58,131 nucleotides of DNA from Sphingobium sp. (lineage in GTDB: Bacteria > Pseudomonadota > Alphaproteobacteria > Sphingomonadales > Sphingomonadaceae). The number at the start of each line of letters is the position of its first letter. Within the stretch, counting starts at the first letter, position 1. The notes below the pieces were generated by a model. That model did no database searches and was not told the DNA's origin. It saw nothing but the letters and a program-made list of their open reading frames with translations. A program made the translations under genes and the position numbers. Of the stretch, positions 17,200 through 26,051 are shown one piece after another. Location of the stretch: the NCBI GenBank assembly GCA_030148625.1, contig JASBTC010000083.1, forward strand, positions 1 to 58,131. The letters are read 5' to 3'.

Positions 17200-17227
17200 C
17201 GATCCCTTTCACAGCAGGGCTGCCACC

Positions 17228-18136
17228 ATGTCTCGTCGTCTTCCATCCGTGAACGCACTGAAATGCTTCGAAGTCGTTGCGGCGCAGATGAGCATCCGCA
17301 AGGCCGCGGCGGCGCTGCGCGTGAGCGAGAGCGCGGTCAGCCGCCAGGTCCGGATATTGGAACAGCAGCTCGGCATCACCCTGTTCCAGCGCGGCCATAA
17401 CGGCCTGGAGATCACGCCGGAGGGCCGGATCCTGGCATCCAGCACCAAGGACGCGTTCGACCAGATCGCCCGCACCATCGAGAGTTTCCATCGCGATCAG
17501 GACGTCGTCGAGATCCGGGTGTTGCCGAGTTTTGCGCTGCGCTGGCTCTATCCCCGGCTGCGGACTTTCCAGGATCAGCATCCGCTGGTGAAGGTGATGA
17601 TCCACACGCGCTGGCACGACATGATCTCCAGCGACAACGACGCCGAACTCGGCATCCGCTACGGCCTGGGCAATTGGCGCAGCGAGGACGTGACCGAGCT
17701 TTATGCCGAGCGGCTCGTGCCGGTCTGCGCACCCGATTATCTGTCCGGGCGCGAGCTGCGCTCGGTCGAGGATCTGCGCGGCGCGACCTTGCTGCATTCC
17801 CAGCCCGACCATCAGGACTGGAAGATCTGGGCGCTCGGCTGGGAAGGCGGCGAGATCGACACCGATCAGGGCCTCGATTTCGATGTGCTCGACATGGCGC
17901 TGCGCGCGGCAGAGGCGGGCTTCGGCATCACGATGAGCGATCAGCTGCTCGCATATGACGCGGTGCAGGCCGGGCAGCTGACGATGGCATCGCGTCGCGT
18001 CGTCGCCAGCGGGACGTCCTATTATCTCGTGCGTCCGGCCAATCTCAATGCACGGCGCCAGGTGCGCCTGTTCCATGAATGGATCTGCGACGAGATGAGC
18101 AGCGCGCGTCGGTTGCTCGAGGCCGGCGGCCGTTGA
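17228..18136 (+). CDS. LysR family transcriptional regulator (GcvA-like)
   Basis: A 302-residue LysR regulator of the GcvA branch: RRLPSVNALKCFEVVAAQMS at the N-terminus, HTH with AAAALRVSESAVSRQVRILE, and an effector domain whose second lobe includes DMALRAAEAGFGITMS. It begins 28 bases after the aldehyde dehydrogenase stop and ends 2 bases before the transporter lipoprotein gene, so it is embedded within the operon it probably regulates. Gene position suggests control by an amine or amino-acid inducer; no operator can be assigned because there is no promoter gap beside it. Confidence 0.9.
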   Translation: MSRRLPSVNALKCFEVVAAQMSIRKAAAALRVSESAVSRQVRILEQQLGITLFQRGHNGLEITPEGRILASSTKDAFDQIARTIESFHRDQDVVEIRVLPSFALRWLYPRLRTFQDQHPLVKVMIHTRWHDMISSDNDAELGIRYGLGNWRSEDVTELYAERLVPVCAPDYLSGRELRSVEDLRGATLLHSQPDHQDWKIWALGWEGGEIDTDQGLDFDVLDMALRAAEAGFGITMSDQLLAYDAVQAGQLTMASRRVVASGTSYYLVRPANLNARRQVRLFHEWICDEMSSARRLLEAGGR

Positions 18137-18138
18137 GC

Positions 18139-19737
18139 ATGACGACCGCCCTTTCACCATCGCGCCGGCGTGCGGCGTTGGGGCTGGCCGTGGCCCTGAT
18201 CGGGCTGGCGGGCTGCGGTCCGCGCGCGGCCGCCCCCCGGTCGGTCGGTGGCGTGATGCAGATCCCGCTGACCTCCGACATCCGCGGCACCAATCCCGGC
18301 GTCAATCGCGACGCCAACACCGACACCGTGATGATGCATGTCCTGGAAGGGCTGGTGGGCTATCAGGAGGACGGACGTCCCGGCCTGATGCTGGCGCAAT
18401 CGCTGACGGTGTCGCCGGACGGCCGCCGCTATGTCTTCCGGCTGCGCGACGGCGTGAAATTCCACAATGGCCGGCCGCTGACATCCGCCGAAGTGGTCTG
18501 GTCGTGGCGGCGCTATCTCGATCCCGCGACCAACTGGACCTGCCTCGCCGATTTCGACGGTTCGCGCGGCATGAAGATCGAGGCGGTTGAGGCGATCGAT
18601 CCACAGAACGTCGCGTTCACGCTCAATCGCCGCCAGCCGTTGTTCCTCACGCAGATGGCGGCGTTCACTTGTGGCGGCGGCGCGATCCTTCATCCGGATT
18701 CGGTCGACGCGCAGGGCGCCTGGCGCGCGCCGATCAGCACCGGCCCCTATCGGATCGTGCGGTGGGAACGCGGCCGCTTCATTGATATGGACGCATTTGC
18801 GCAATACCGGCCCGCGCCCGGCCGCGAGGACGGCAATATCGGCGCCAAGATCGCTTATGAGAAGCGGCTGCGCTGGCTCATCATCCGCGACGCCTCGTCG
18901 CGCCTCGCCGCGCTGGAAAAGGGGCAGGTCGATGTCATGCCCGAGGTTCCGGCCGCGGAGATGCTGCAGGTCCGCCATCTGAAGGGGATCCGGATCGCCC
19001 AGGCGCCGATGCTCGGCAGCTACGGGATTCTCGTGCAGGACAAGGATCCGCTGCTGGCCGATCCGCGCATCCGCGAAGCGATCGGTTATGCGATCGATCG
19101 CGAGACGCTGGCACGCCTCGTCACCGAAGGAACCGCACCGGGCAATGCCTCGATCGTCGCGAATGCGAGCCCGTTCCACTCCGACGGGCCGGGAAAATTG
19201 TTCGATCCGGCAAAGGCCAGGGCGCTGCTGCGCGCGGCCGGCTATCGCGGCCAGCCGATCATCCTCACCACCAATCGCCGCTATCCCGCGATGTTCAACC
19301 AGGCGCTGCTGGCGCAGGCGATGGCACGGCAGGTCGGCCTGAACCTCAAGATCGAGGTGCTCGAATGGGCGACGCATATGGATCGCTGGCGCTCGGGCAA
19401 GTTCCAGCTGCTGTCGTTCGGTTTCTCGGCAAAGGCCGATCCGTCGCTCAGCTACGAATCCATCCTGGGTGACCGGGCGAAATCGCCCAGCAAGACCTGG
19501 AACGATCCGGCGGCGCTCGACCTGCTGGCGGCGAGTGCTGCGACCGACGATGTGGCGCAACGCCATGCCATTTTCGAAAGGCTGCATGCGCTGATGATCC
19601 GCGACGTCCCCTATATCGCGCTGTTCAGCCCGGCCGACAACAATGCCGTGCGCGACGGCGTGACCGGGTTCCGGTCGTGGCAATTCGGCCGCGCCCGTTT
19701 CTGGGGCGTGCGCGCCGCCGGGAGCAAGCGGTCATGA
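18139..19737 (+). CDS. ABC transporter substrate-binding lipoprotein, family 5 (peptide/opine type)
   Basis: A 532-residue extracytoplasmic solute-binding protein. The N-terminus is a lipoprotein signal peptide with lipobox LAGC (Cys at residue 25). Family 5 hallmarks are QSLTVSPDGRRYVFRLRDGVKFHNGRPLTS near residue 90 onward and later DPRIREAIGYAIDRE. Family 5 proteins bind di/oligopeptides, nickel or opines. ATG 18139 follows the LysR stop by 2 bases. The following permeases and fused ATPase complete the importer. In context the cargo could be an arginine-derived opine, D-amino-acid peptide or polyamine conjugate, which is inference. Confidence 0.9.
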   Translation: MTTALSPSRRRAALGLAVALIGLAGCGPRAAAPRSVGGVMQIPLTSDIRGTNPGVNRDANTDTVMMHVLEGLVGYQEDGRPGLMLAQSLTVSPDGRRYVFRLRDGVKFHNGRPLTSAEVVWSWRRYLDPATNWTCLADFDGSRGMKIEAVEAIDPQNVAFTLNRRQPLFLTQMAAFTCGGGAILHPDSVDAQGAWRAPISTGPYRIVRWERGRFIDMDAFAQYRPAPGREDGNIGAKIAYEKRLRWLIIRDASSRLAALEKGQVDVMPEVPAAEMLQVRHLKGIRIAQAPMLGSYGILVQDKDPLLADPRIREAIGYAIDRETLARLVTEGTAPGNASIVANASPFHSDGPGKLFDPAKARALLRAAGYRGQPIILTTNRRYPAMFNQALLAQAMARQVGLNLKIEVLEWATHMDRWRSGKFQLLSFGFSAKADPSLSYESILGDRAKSPSKTWNDPAALDLLAASAATDDVAQRHAIFERLHALMIRDVPYIALFSPADNNAVRDGVTGFRSWQFGRARFWGVRAAGSKRS

Positions 19738-20678
19738 TCCGGTACGCCTTTTCCCGCTTCGTCCTGGCCCTGCCGACGATCCTGATCGCCCTGTTCCTGA
19801 TCTTCGCGCTCATCCGGCTCATTCCCGGCGATCCGGCGCAGCTGATCCTCGGCGACACCGACGATCCCGCCGCGCTGGCGCGGATCCGCGCCACGCTGGC
19901 GCTCGACCAGCCCTTGCCGGTGCAGTTCATGCACTGGATCGCCGCGATCGCGCATGGCGATTTCGGACGGTCGATCTCGATGGAAAGCCCCGTCATCGAC
20001 CTGCTGATGCCCGCCTTCGGAGTCACCGCCTTGCTGGTGGTGCCGGCGGTGATCATCGCGGCGCTGCTCGCATTGCCGCTCGGCATGTTCGCGGCGTGGC
20101 GGCAGAATAGCGGAACCGATACGCTGGTGGTGACCGCGGCGACCTTCTTCCTGTCGGTGCCCAGCTTCTGGCTGGGGCTGATGATGCTGCTCTATTTCGG
20201 GGTGAAGCTCGATCTGTTTCCGGTGGTCGGATATGTCTCGCCGTTCGACGATCCGGGTGAAGGGCTGCATTATCTGGTCCTGCCGGTCGTGACGCTTGCG
20301 CTCATCGAGGCCGGGGTGCTCGTCCGGCTGGTCCGGGCCAGTACCATCGAGGTGCTTCAGCTCGACTATATCGCGCATGCCCGGTCGAAGGGATTGTCCG
20401 AGCCCGCGGTGGCGCGCCGCCATGCGTTCCAGAACGTCATGGGCCCGACCTGGACGATGATCGGGCTGGCGCTTGGCGGCCTGCTCGGCGGCGCGGTGGT
20501 GATCGAAACCGTCTTTTCGCTTCCCGGTCTCGGCCGATTGATGGTCGAGGCCGTCTTCGCCCGCGACTATCCCGTCGTTCAGGGGTGCATGGTCATCGTG
20601 ATGCTCAGCTATGTCGGCGTCAATCTGGCGGTCGAGCTGACCGCTCCGCTCATCTGTCCGTCGCTGCGCCATGACTAG
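19734..20678 (+). CDS. ABC transporter permease, DppB type
   Basis: A 314-residue inner membrane permease with six predicted helices; it starts with RYAFSRFVLALPTILIALFLIFAL, contains GDFGRSISM after the first periplasmic loop, and holds the EAA-type cytoplasmic loop YIAHARSKGLSEPAVARRHAFQN (shown in part) that docks to the ATPase. ATG 19734 overlaps the TGA of the substrate-binding protein gene (ATGA). Its TAG stop falls on the first base of a REP-type palindrome. Confidence 0.9.
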   Translation: MIRYAFSRFVLALPTILIALFLIFALIRLIPGDPAQLILGDTDDPAALARIRATLALDQPLPVQFMHWIAAIAHGDFGRSISMESPVIDLLMPAFGVTALLVVPAVIIAALLALPLGMFAAWRQNSGTDTLVVTAATFFLSVPSFWLGLMMLLYFGVKLDLFPVVGYVSPFDDPGEGLHYLVLPVVTLALIEAGVLVRLVRASTIEVLQLDYIAHARSKGLSEPAVARRHAFQNVMGPTWTMIGLALGGLLGGAVVIETVFSLPGLGRLMVEAVFARDYPVVQGCMVIVMLSYVGVNLAVELTAPLICPSLRHD

Positions 20679-21558
20679 AGCGCTTCCCGGAAAAGTGGGC
20701 ACCGGTTTTTCAGCCGGGAAGCGCTCAGGATATTCGTCGATCCGCGCATTCGCCGCCCGCCCGAGCGGCGCCATCGGCGGGATCCTCGTCATCCTGACCC
20801 TGGCCGCAGCGCTCGCGGGTGCGATCGCCACGCCCTATGATCCGACATTGGTCGATTTTTCGGCGCGGCTTTCGCCACCTTCGCTCCTGCATTGGCTCGG
20901 CACCGACGAATGGGGGCGCGACGTGCTCAGCCGCCTGCTGGGCGGTGCGGCGATCACCGTCGCGGTCGCCGCGCTGACCACTGCCATGGTCACCGTGTTC
21001 GGCGCCGTGCTGGGTGCGCTGTCGGCCTTTGCGGGCGGCTGGCTGGATCGCATCGTCATCGCGCTGATGGATGCCCTGCTCGCCTTTCCCGCGCTGGTGA
21101 TGGCGATCGCGATGACGACGGTGCTGGCCGGGTCGTCGCTGGCGCCCGTCATCGCGCTCAGCGTCGCCTATCTGCCCTATATGGTGCGGGTGGTGCGGAC
21201 GAACGTGCTGACGATGCGCAACCGCGATTTCATCACCGCGTCGAAGATCATCGGCAATCGGCCGCTCTATACGCTGGCCCGTCACATCCTGCCCAACACG
21301 GTCGGGCCGGTGCTAGTCATGTCCACGTCCTTGTTCGGATGGGCATTGCTCGCCGAATCCGCTCTGTCCTTTCTCGGGCTCGGCCTGCCGCCGCCTGCCG
21401 CGAGCTGGGGCGGGATGCTGGCCGACAGCCGCAATTATTTCGCCGATGCGCCCTGGCTTGCGATCGTGCCGGGCCTGGCGATCTCGGGGGCGCTGCTCGG
21501 CATCAACCTGTTCGGCGATTCCTGCCGCGATCATTTCGACCGGAAGATGAAGGCATGA
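20671..21558 (+). CDS. ABC transporter permease, DppC type
   Basis: A 295-residue permease with about six helices. After the first helix come ATPYDPTLVDF, LGTDEWGRDVLSRLLGGAAI and a later EAA loop with RDFITASKIIGNRPLYTLARHILPN (shown in part), typical of DppC/OppC. The first 19 residues or so are encoded by the palindromic repeat at 20678-20726 and have no family counterpart; the ATG at 20671 overlaps the end of the DppB-type gene, and no later ATG exists before the first membrane segment. GTG 20695 inside the repeat is another possible start. Confidence 0.87.
   Translation: MTRALPGKVGTGFSAGKRSGYSSIRAFAARPSGAIGGILVILTLAAALAGAIATPYDPTLVDFSARLSPPSLLHWLGTDEWGRDVLSRLLGGAAITVAVAALTTAMVTVFGAVLGALSAFAGGWLDRIVIALMDALLAFPALVMAIAMTTVLAGSSLAPVIALSVAYLPYMVRVVRTNVLTMRNRDFITASKIIGNRPLYTLARHILPNTVGPVLVMSTSLFGWALLAESALSFLGLGLPPPAASWGGMLADSRNYFADAPWLAIVPGLAISGALLGINLFGDSCRDHFDRKMKA
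20678..20726. repeat. REP/RIME-like palindrome overlapping two permease genes
   Basis: GAGCGCTTCCCGG (20678-20690) is perfectly complementary to CCGGGAAGCGCTC (20714-20726), and the centre reads AAAAGTGGGCACCGGTTTTT. This strongly resembles a palindrome common between genes of many Alphaproteobacteria (centre AAAAGTGGGAACCGGTTTT). Here it lies across the junction of the DppB-type stop and the DppC-type start, so it is translated as part of the latter. Confidence 0.8.
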
Positions 21559-23300
21559 CGCGCGACGCAGCAAAGCCGGTGCTCGCCATTGACGGGCTGA
21601 CGATCACCGCGCCCGGCGGGCGGGCGGTGGTGGACGACGTCAGCCTGTCGTTGCAGGCGGGGGAGATCGGCGCGCTCATCGGTGAATCGGGCAGCGGCAA
21701 GACCACGATCGGGCGCGCTGTGCTCCGGCTGCTGTCGCCCGCGCTCGCCATCGCCCGGGGCGCGATCCGCTTCGAGGGGCACGATCTGGTCCGCGCCGAT
21801 CCCGCCACTTTGCGCAGCCTGCGCGGCCGGCGCATGGCCGCGGTCTTTCAGGAACCGATGACGTCGCTGAACCCGTCGATGACGGTCGGGCGGCAGATGA
21901 TGGAAGCGCTCCGGCTGCATGAGGGCGTCTCGGCGCGCGAGGCCAGGGCGCGCAGCCTCGAAATGCTGCGCCGCGTCCGGATCGGCGATCCGGCACGATG
22001 CTTCGACGAATATCCCGGCAAATTCTCGGGCGGCATGCGCCAGCGCTTCATGCTGGCGTCGGTGCTGCTCACCCGTCCCGCGCTGCTGATTGCCGACGAG
22101 CCGACCACCGCGCTCGACGCGCTCATCCGCCGTGAGATCATGGAGCAGATGGTCGAACTCACGCGCGAGCTTGGCACGGCGGTGCTGCTCGTCAGCCACG
22201 ATCTCGGCATGGTGTCGCAATATGCGGATAGCGCGACGGTGCTGCATGACGGCCTGGTCGTCGAACAGGGACGGGCACGCCAGATCCTGCTCGATCCCCG
22301 CACCGGCTATATGCGCCGCTTCGTGGCGGCCCTGCCCAGTCGTCCGGCCGAGGCGCATGCGGCGGTCGCCGATGCGACGCTGGTCGGCGTGTCGGGGCTC
22401 AATGTCGCCTTTCCGTTGAAGCGCCCGCTGCCCTTCGGACCCCGGCGGCACGTCCGCGCCGTCAAGGATGCGAGTTTCGACATACGGCGCGGCGAGGTGC
22501 TGGCCGTCGTCGGTGAATCGGGCTCGGGAAAGACGACGATCGGCCGCACCTTGCTGGGGCTGCACCGCGTCGCGTCGGGGGCGATCGAATTCGGCACCGC
22601 ATCGGCCGAGGGCATCCAGATGATTTTCCAGGATTCCTATTCGTCGCTCGATCCGCAGATGACGATAGAGCGGATCGTGGCCGAGCCATTGCGGCACGAT
22701 GCGCGGCTGACCCGCGACGCGCGGCTGGAACAGGCGCGGCAGATGCTGCGAGAGGTCGGGCTCGCCGAGACCTTCTTCGCCCGCTATCCGCATGAATTGT
22801 CGGGCGGGCAGCGCCAGCGCGTCGGCATCGCGCGGGCGATCGTGGCGCAGCCCGCGCTGGTGGTGGCCGACGAACCCGTGTCGGCGCTCGACGCGTCGGT
22901 GCAGCGTCAGGTGCTCGACCTGCTGATGCGCCTGAAACAGACTTACGATCTCTCCTATCTCTTCATCTCGCACGATCTGGGCGTCGTCGAGGAGATCGCG
23001 GACCGCGTGATCGTCATGTATCGCGGGCGGATCGTCGAGGCGGGGCCGCGCGAAGCGATCTTCGACCGGCCGCGCCACCCCTATACGCACCAGCTGCTCG
23101 AAGCCACGCCGCGCATCGTTCGGGGCGCGCATGATCATTATGAGCTTGTCGTCGCGCCGACCGGCGATGCGGCGGCCCCGCCCGGCTTCGCCTATCATCA
23201 GGCGGACGACGACGATGATGATGCCGAGATGGTCGATCTCGGCGGCGGTCATCAGGTGCTGTGTTCGCCCCGCACGGATTTTTTGCAGCCAGGCGCATAA
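21555..23300 (+). CDS. ABC transporter ATP-binding protein, fused DppD-DppF type
   Basis: A 581-residue protein with two complete ABC domains. Domain 1 (about 1-265): Walker A GESGSGKTT near 43, signature SGGMRQR, Walker B LLIADEPTTALD, H-loop SHDLG. Domain 2 (about 275-540): Walker A GESGSGKTT, signature SGGQRQR, Walker B LVVADEPVSALD, SHDLGVV. It is the fused form of the two ATPases that usually make peptide importers heterodimeric. The C-terminus carries the oligopeptide-transporter extension (RHPYTHQLLEA) and then a run of six aspartates. ATG 21555 overlaps the upstream TGA. Confidence 0.92.
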   Translation: MTRDAAKPVLAIDGLTITAPGGRAVVDDVSLSLQAGEIGALIGESGSGKTTIGRAVLRLLSPALAIARGAIRFEGHDLVRADPATLRSLRGRRMAAVFQEPMTSLNPSMTVGRQMMEALRLHEGVSAREARARSLEMLRRVRIGDPARCFDEYPGKFSGGMRQRFMLASVLLTRPALLIADEPTTALDALIRREIMEQMVELTRELGTAVLLVSHDLGMVSQYADSATVLHDGLVVEQGRARQILLDPRTGYMRRFVAALPSRPAEAHAAVADATLVGVSGLNVAFPLKRPLPFGPRRHVRAVKDASFDIRRGEVLAVVGESGSGKTTIGRTLLGLHRVASGAIEFGTASAEGIQMIFQDSYSSLDPQMTIERIVAEPLRHDARLTRDARLEQARQMLREVGLAETFFARYPHELSGGQRQRVGIARAIVAQPALVVADEPVSALDASVQRQVLDLLMRLKQTYDLSYLFISHDLGVVEEIADRVIVMYRGRIVEAGPREAIFDRPRHPYTHQLLEATPRIVRGAHDHYELVVAPTGDAAAPPGFAYHQADDDDDDAEMVDLGGGHQVLCSPRTDFLQPGA

Positions 23301-23370
23301 TTATTGAAAGCGACCCTGGTCTCGCCGCCGTCTAGAAATCGGCTTTCGACAGGTCCCGGAGCGACGTTAG

Positions 23371-24510
23371 ATGAGCATTACCCCAGGCGACAAAGCCGAT
23401 CTGCTGCGATTTTTCGGCGGTTCGCTGATGCCCGGCGAGGTCGTCGACGTGATGCTGCGCAACAGCCGCATGTTTCCCCATGCGCCGGTCGCGCGCGGGA
23501 CGGCGCCGGCGCGGCCGCTGCCGGTGGCCACGACGCCTTTCCCAAAGATCGAGATCGCGCAGGACGGCCGGACCTTCGATCTCGGCGACTTCATGTCGGT
23601 CAACCGCGTCGCCGGCGTGCTGATCATGAAGGACGGCCAGGTCGTGCTCGAGGATTATGAGCTGGGCCTCGACGCTGACACGCATTGGGCATCCTGCTCG
23701 GTCGCGAAGTCCTTCACATCGGCACTGATCGGCGCCGCAATCCTGGACGGATCGATCGGCGATCTCGATGCGCCGCTGACCGACTATGTCGAGATTGGCG
23801 GGCCCTATGCCGAGGTTTCGGTGCGCCAGCTGCTGCGCATGTGCACGGGTGTCAAATGGAGCGAGGAATATGTCGATCCGCGCTCCGAGCGCCGCGTCCT
23901 GCTCGACCGCCAGCTCGAATTCAGCCCGCGGGCGGTGGTCGCCCATATGTCGGGACTGAGCCGGCTGACCGCAGCGGGCGGTGCATGGGCCTATAATACC
24001 GGCGAATCCTATCTCGTCGCCGCATTGCTTGAAAATGCGACCGGACGGTCGCTGACCGATTATCTGTCGGAGAAGATCTGGTCGCGCCTCGGCATGGATC
24101 AGGACGCGACATGGTGGCTCGACAGCCCGGGCGGCATGGTGGTGTCGGGCAGCGGCATGGGCGCGACGATGCGCGACTATGCGCGCTTCGGTCAGTTCGT
24201 GCTCGACGACGGCGTGATCGACGGTGAACGCGTGGTGCCCGCCGGCTGGTTCCAGGAGGCCGGCGCCCCCTATCATATCGGCGAAAAGCTGGTGCCCTAT
24301 GGCTATATGTGGTGGGTGCCCGAACTGCAGGCGCCCGAGCTCGAAGGTTCGTTCCAGGCCGAGGGCATTTACGGCCAATATATCCATGTGAACCCGCGCG
24401 AGAATCTCATGATCGTGCTGCTGAGCGCCCGCTCGAAACCCAATTACCGGCTGCGCTACGAGCTGAACGACGACGCTTTCTTCGCGGCGGTCGCGCGCGC
24501 GCTGCGATGA
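23371..24510 (+). CDS. Serine hydrolase of the beta-lactamase/class C (NylB-like) fold
   Basis: A 379-residue hydrolase. SVAK near residue 111 gives the nucleophilic Ser and Lys (SxxK), YNTG around 210 gives the Tyr of the second motif, and a KPN/YGYMWW region lies towards the end. The arrangement matches 6-aminohexanoate-dimer hydrolase (NylB) and related amidases/esterases more than true beta-lactamases. No signal peptide is evident, so it probably acts in the cytoplasm. Lying between the importer and agmatine deiminase, it may cleave an amide bond in the imported compound; that role is inferred. Confidence 0.83.
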   Translation: MSITPGDKADLLRFFGGSLMPGEVVDVMLRNSRMFPHAPVARGTAPARPLPVATTPFPKIEIAQDGRTFDLGDFMSVNRVAGVLIMKDGQVVLEDYELGLDADTHWASCSVAKSFTSALIGAAILDGSIGDLDAPLTDYVEIGGPYAEVSVRQLLRMCTGVKWSEEYVDPRSERRVLLDRQLEFSPRAVVAHMSGLSRLTAAGGAWAYNTGESYLVAALLENATGRSLTDYLSEKIWSRLGMDQDATWWLDSPGGMVVSGSGMGATMRDYARFGQFVLDDGVIDGERVVPAGWFQEAGAPYHIGEKLVPYGYMWWVPELQAPELEGSFQAEGIYGQYIHVNPRENLMIVLLSARSKPNYRLRYELNDDAFFAAVARALR

Positions 24511-25559
24511 CGACCGACAAGGCCCGGCGCGTCCCCGCCGAATGGGCGCCCCATGACGGCCTGTGGATCGGCTTTCCCAGCCGGGCGGCGGTCTGGGGAC
24601 GCAATCTCGACGGTGCCCAGCATGAGGTCGCGGCGCTGGTGCGCAGCCTGGCGACATATGGCGGCGAACATGTGTATCTGGCGGTCGGCGACCGGACGGC
24701 GCGGGAGCGCGCGCTGAGCCTGCTGGCCGATGTGGCGCATGTCGAGATCCCGCCCTTCGATGTCGGCGACGTCTGGCTGCGCGACACCGGGCCGATCTTC
24801 AGGGCGGACGGCTCGGCCGCCGCCTTCGCCTTCAACGGCTGGGGCGAACAGTTCGAACATGCCGACGATCTGCATGTGGCCCGGTCGATCGCGGGCCATG
24901 CCGGTGCGCGCCTCGACGCGCATCGCTTCGTCCTCGAAGGCGGCATGCTCGATTTCGACGGCGAAGGCACCGCGCTCGCGACGCGGCAATGCGTGCTCAA
25001 TCCCAATCGCGGCCGGCGCTGGACCGAGCGCGATGCCGAAGCGGCACTGCGCGACGCATTGGGTGTCGAGGCGGTGCTATGGCTGGATCGCGGCCTCGAA
25101 CATGATCACACCCATGGTCATATCGACAATGTCGCCAGGTTCGCCGGCCCCGCGACCGTGCTGGTATCGATCGGGACGGCGGGTGAGGATGGAGACGCCG
25201 CGCTTTACGATGCGATCGCCGATACGTTGACGGGCAAGGTCGATGCGCGAGGGCGTGCGATGAAGGTGATCCGTGTCGCTTCGCCCGGGCCTGTGGTCGG
25301 GGAAGACGGAGCGCCGCTCGCGGCCTCCCACCTCAATTTCATCATCGCCAATCGGGCGGTGCTGGTGCCCGTCTATGGCACCCCGAGCCAGGCGCTGGCG
25401 CTCGAGCAATTGCAGGCCGCATTCCCCGGCCGCACCGTCATCGGTCTTCCGGCGAATAGGCTGTTGAGCGAGGGCGGGTCTTTCCACTGCATCAGCCAGC
25501 AACAGCCGGCGCTGGGCGGGCATGGCGACGCGGTTCTTCGAGAGCAGGATTTGTGCTGA
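24507..25559 (+). CDS. aguA: Agmatine deiminase family protein (peptidyl-arginine deiminase type)
   Basis: A 350-residue member of the guanidino-group modifying superfamily. PAEWAPHDGLWIGFP at the N-terminus, WLRDTGP near 92 (guanidinium-binding Asp), HDHTHGHIDN near 195-205 (catalytic His and Asp) and GGSFHCISQQQP near the C-terminus with the nucleophilic Cys at about residue 328 are all intact. These enzymes convert agmatine to N-carbamoylputrescine and ammonia. A related guanidino substrate, for example 4-guanidinobutyrate, is possible given the DauA-like and KauB-like genes upstream. ATG 24507 overlaps the serine hydrolase TGA (ATGA). No carbamoylputrescine amidohydrolase (aguB) follows. 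Confidence 0.85.
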   Translation: MTTDKARRVPAEWAPHDGLWIGFPSRAAVWGRNLDGAQHEVAALVRSLATYGGEHVYLAVGDRTARERALSLLADVAHVEIPPFDVGDVWLRDTGPIFRADGSAAAFAFNGWGEQFEHADDLHVARSIAGHAGARLDAHRFVLEGGMLDFDGEGTALATRQCVLNPNRGRRWTERDAEAALRDALGVEAVLWLDRGLEHDHTHGHIDNVARFAGPATVLVSIGTAGEDGDAALYDAIADTLTGKVDARGRAMKVIRVASPGPVVGEDGAPLAASHLNFIIANRAVLVPVYGTPSQALALEQLQAAFPGRTVIGLPANRLLSEGGSFHCISQQQPALGGHGDAVLREQDLC

Positions 25560-25577
25560 ACGGATGCGAGTTCGGCT

Positions 25578-26030
25578 CTAATGTGCCGGCGGCCAATTGT
25601 GCGTCTCGGCATCGCCCGACCGGCACCAGGCATAGAGCGCGTCGTAGATGATCATGCCGTGGGCGAGCATTTCATGGTCGTCGGCATGGCACGCCGACAG
25701 ACCGAGCGAGATCGCGAACAGGCCGGCCGATTGCGGCGTCAGGTCGAGCCGCGACGTGTCTGCGCCGCGCACGATCAAGGCCAGTTTGCGGAGTGCCGGA
25801 TCGTCGAGGCCATATGTGTCGAGAAAGGCGTCGAAGCTGCACTTCTCCCCGACATGGCTCAGCGCGACGCCCGGTATGTCGTAGGGAATGGCGCCCTGTT
25901 CGTCGGCTGCGGCAAGCACCGTTCTGCTCGGTACATAGAGGAATTCGGGCGCGTCATCGATGAAACGCGCGATCAGCCATGGGCAGGCGATGCGATCGAT
26001 CTTCGGGCGCTCGCGGGTGACCCATTTCAT
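25578..26030 (-). CDS. Chromate resistance protein, ChrB C-terminal domain only
   Basis: A 150-residue protein that is just the ChrB C-terminal domain: DRIACPWLIARFID near residue 12, then HVGEKCSFDAFLDTYGL. The same signature occurs inside the full ChrB encoded at 27470-28426 (DRIACAWLIRRFID, CSFETFIARLGL), so the two are paralogues. Conserved Cys and His residues are consistent with metal binding or a redox role. It is the last gene of the chrB-chrA operon and convergent with aguA. Confidence 0.87.
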   Translation of the reverse strand: MKWVTRERPKIDRIACPWLIARFIDDAPEFLYVPSRTVLAAADEQGAIPYDIPGVALSHVGEKCSFDAFLDTYGLDDPALRKLALIVRGADTSRLDLTPQSAGLFAISLGLSACHADDHEMLAHGMIIYDALYAWCRSGDAETHNWPPAH

Positions 26031-26051
26031 GAAGCACCTCCTTTTCCGCTT

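Noticed and set aside
21531..23252. 573-codon open frame on the minus strand across the ABC ATPase gene
   Set aside because: The plus-strand product has complete ABC motifs; the antisense product has none and is a high-GC shadow.
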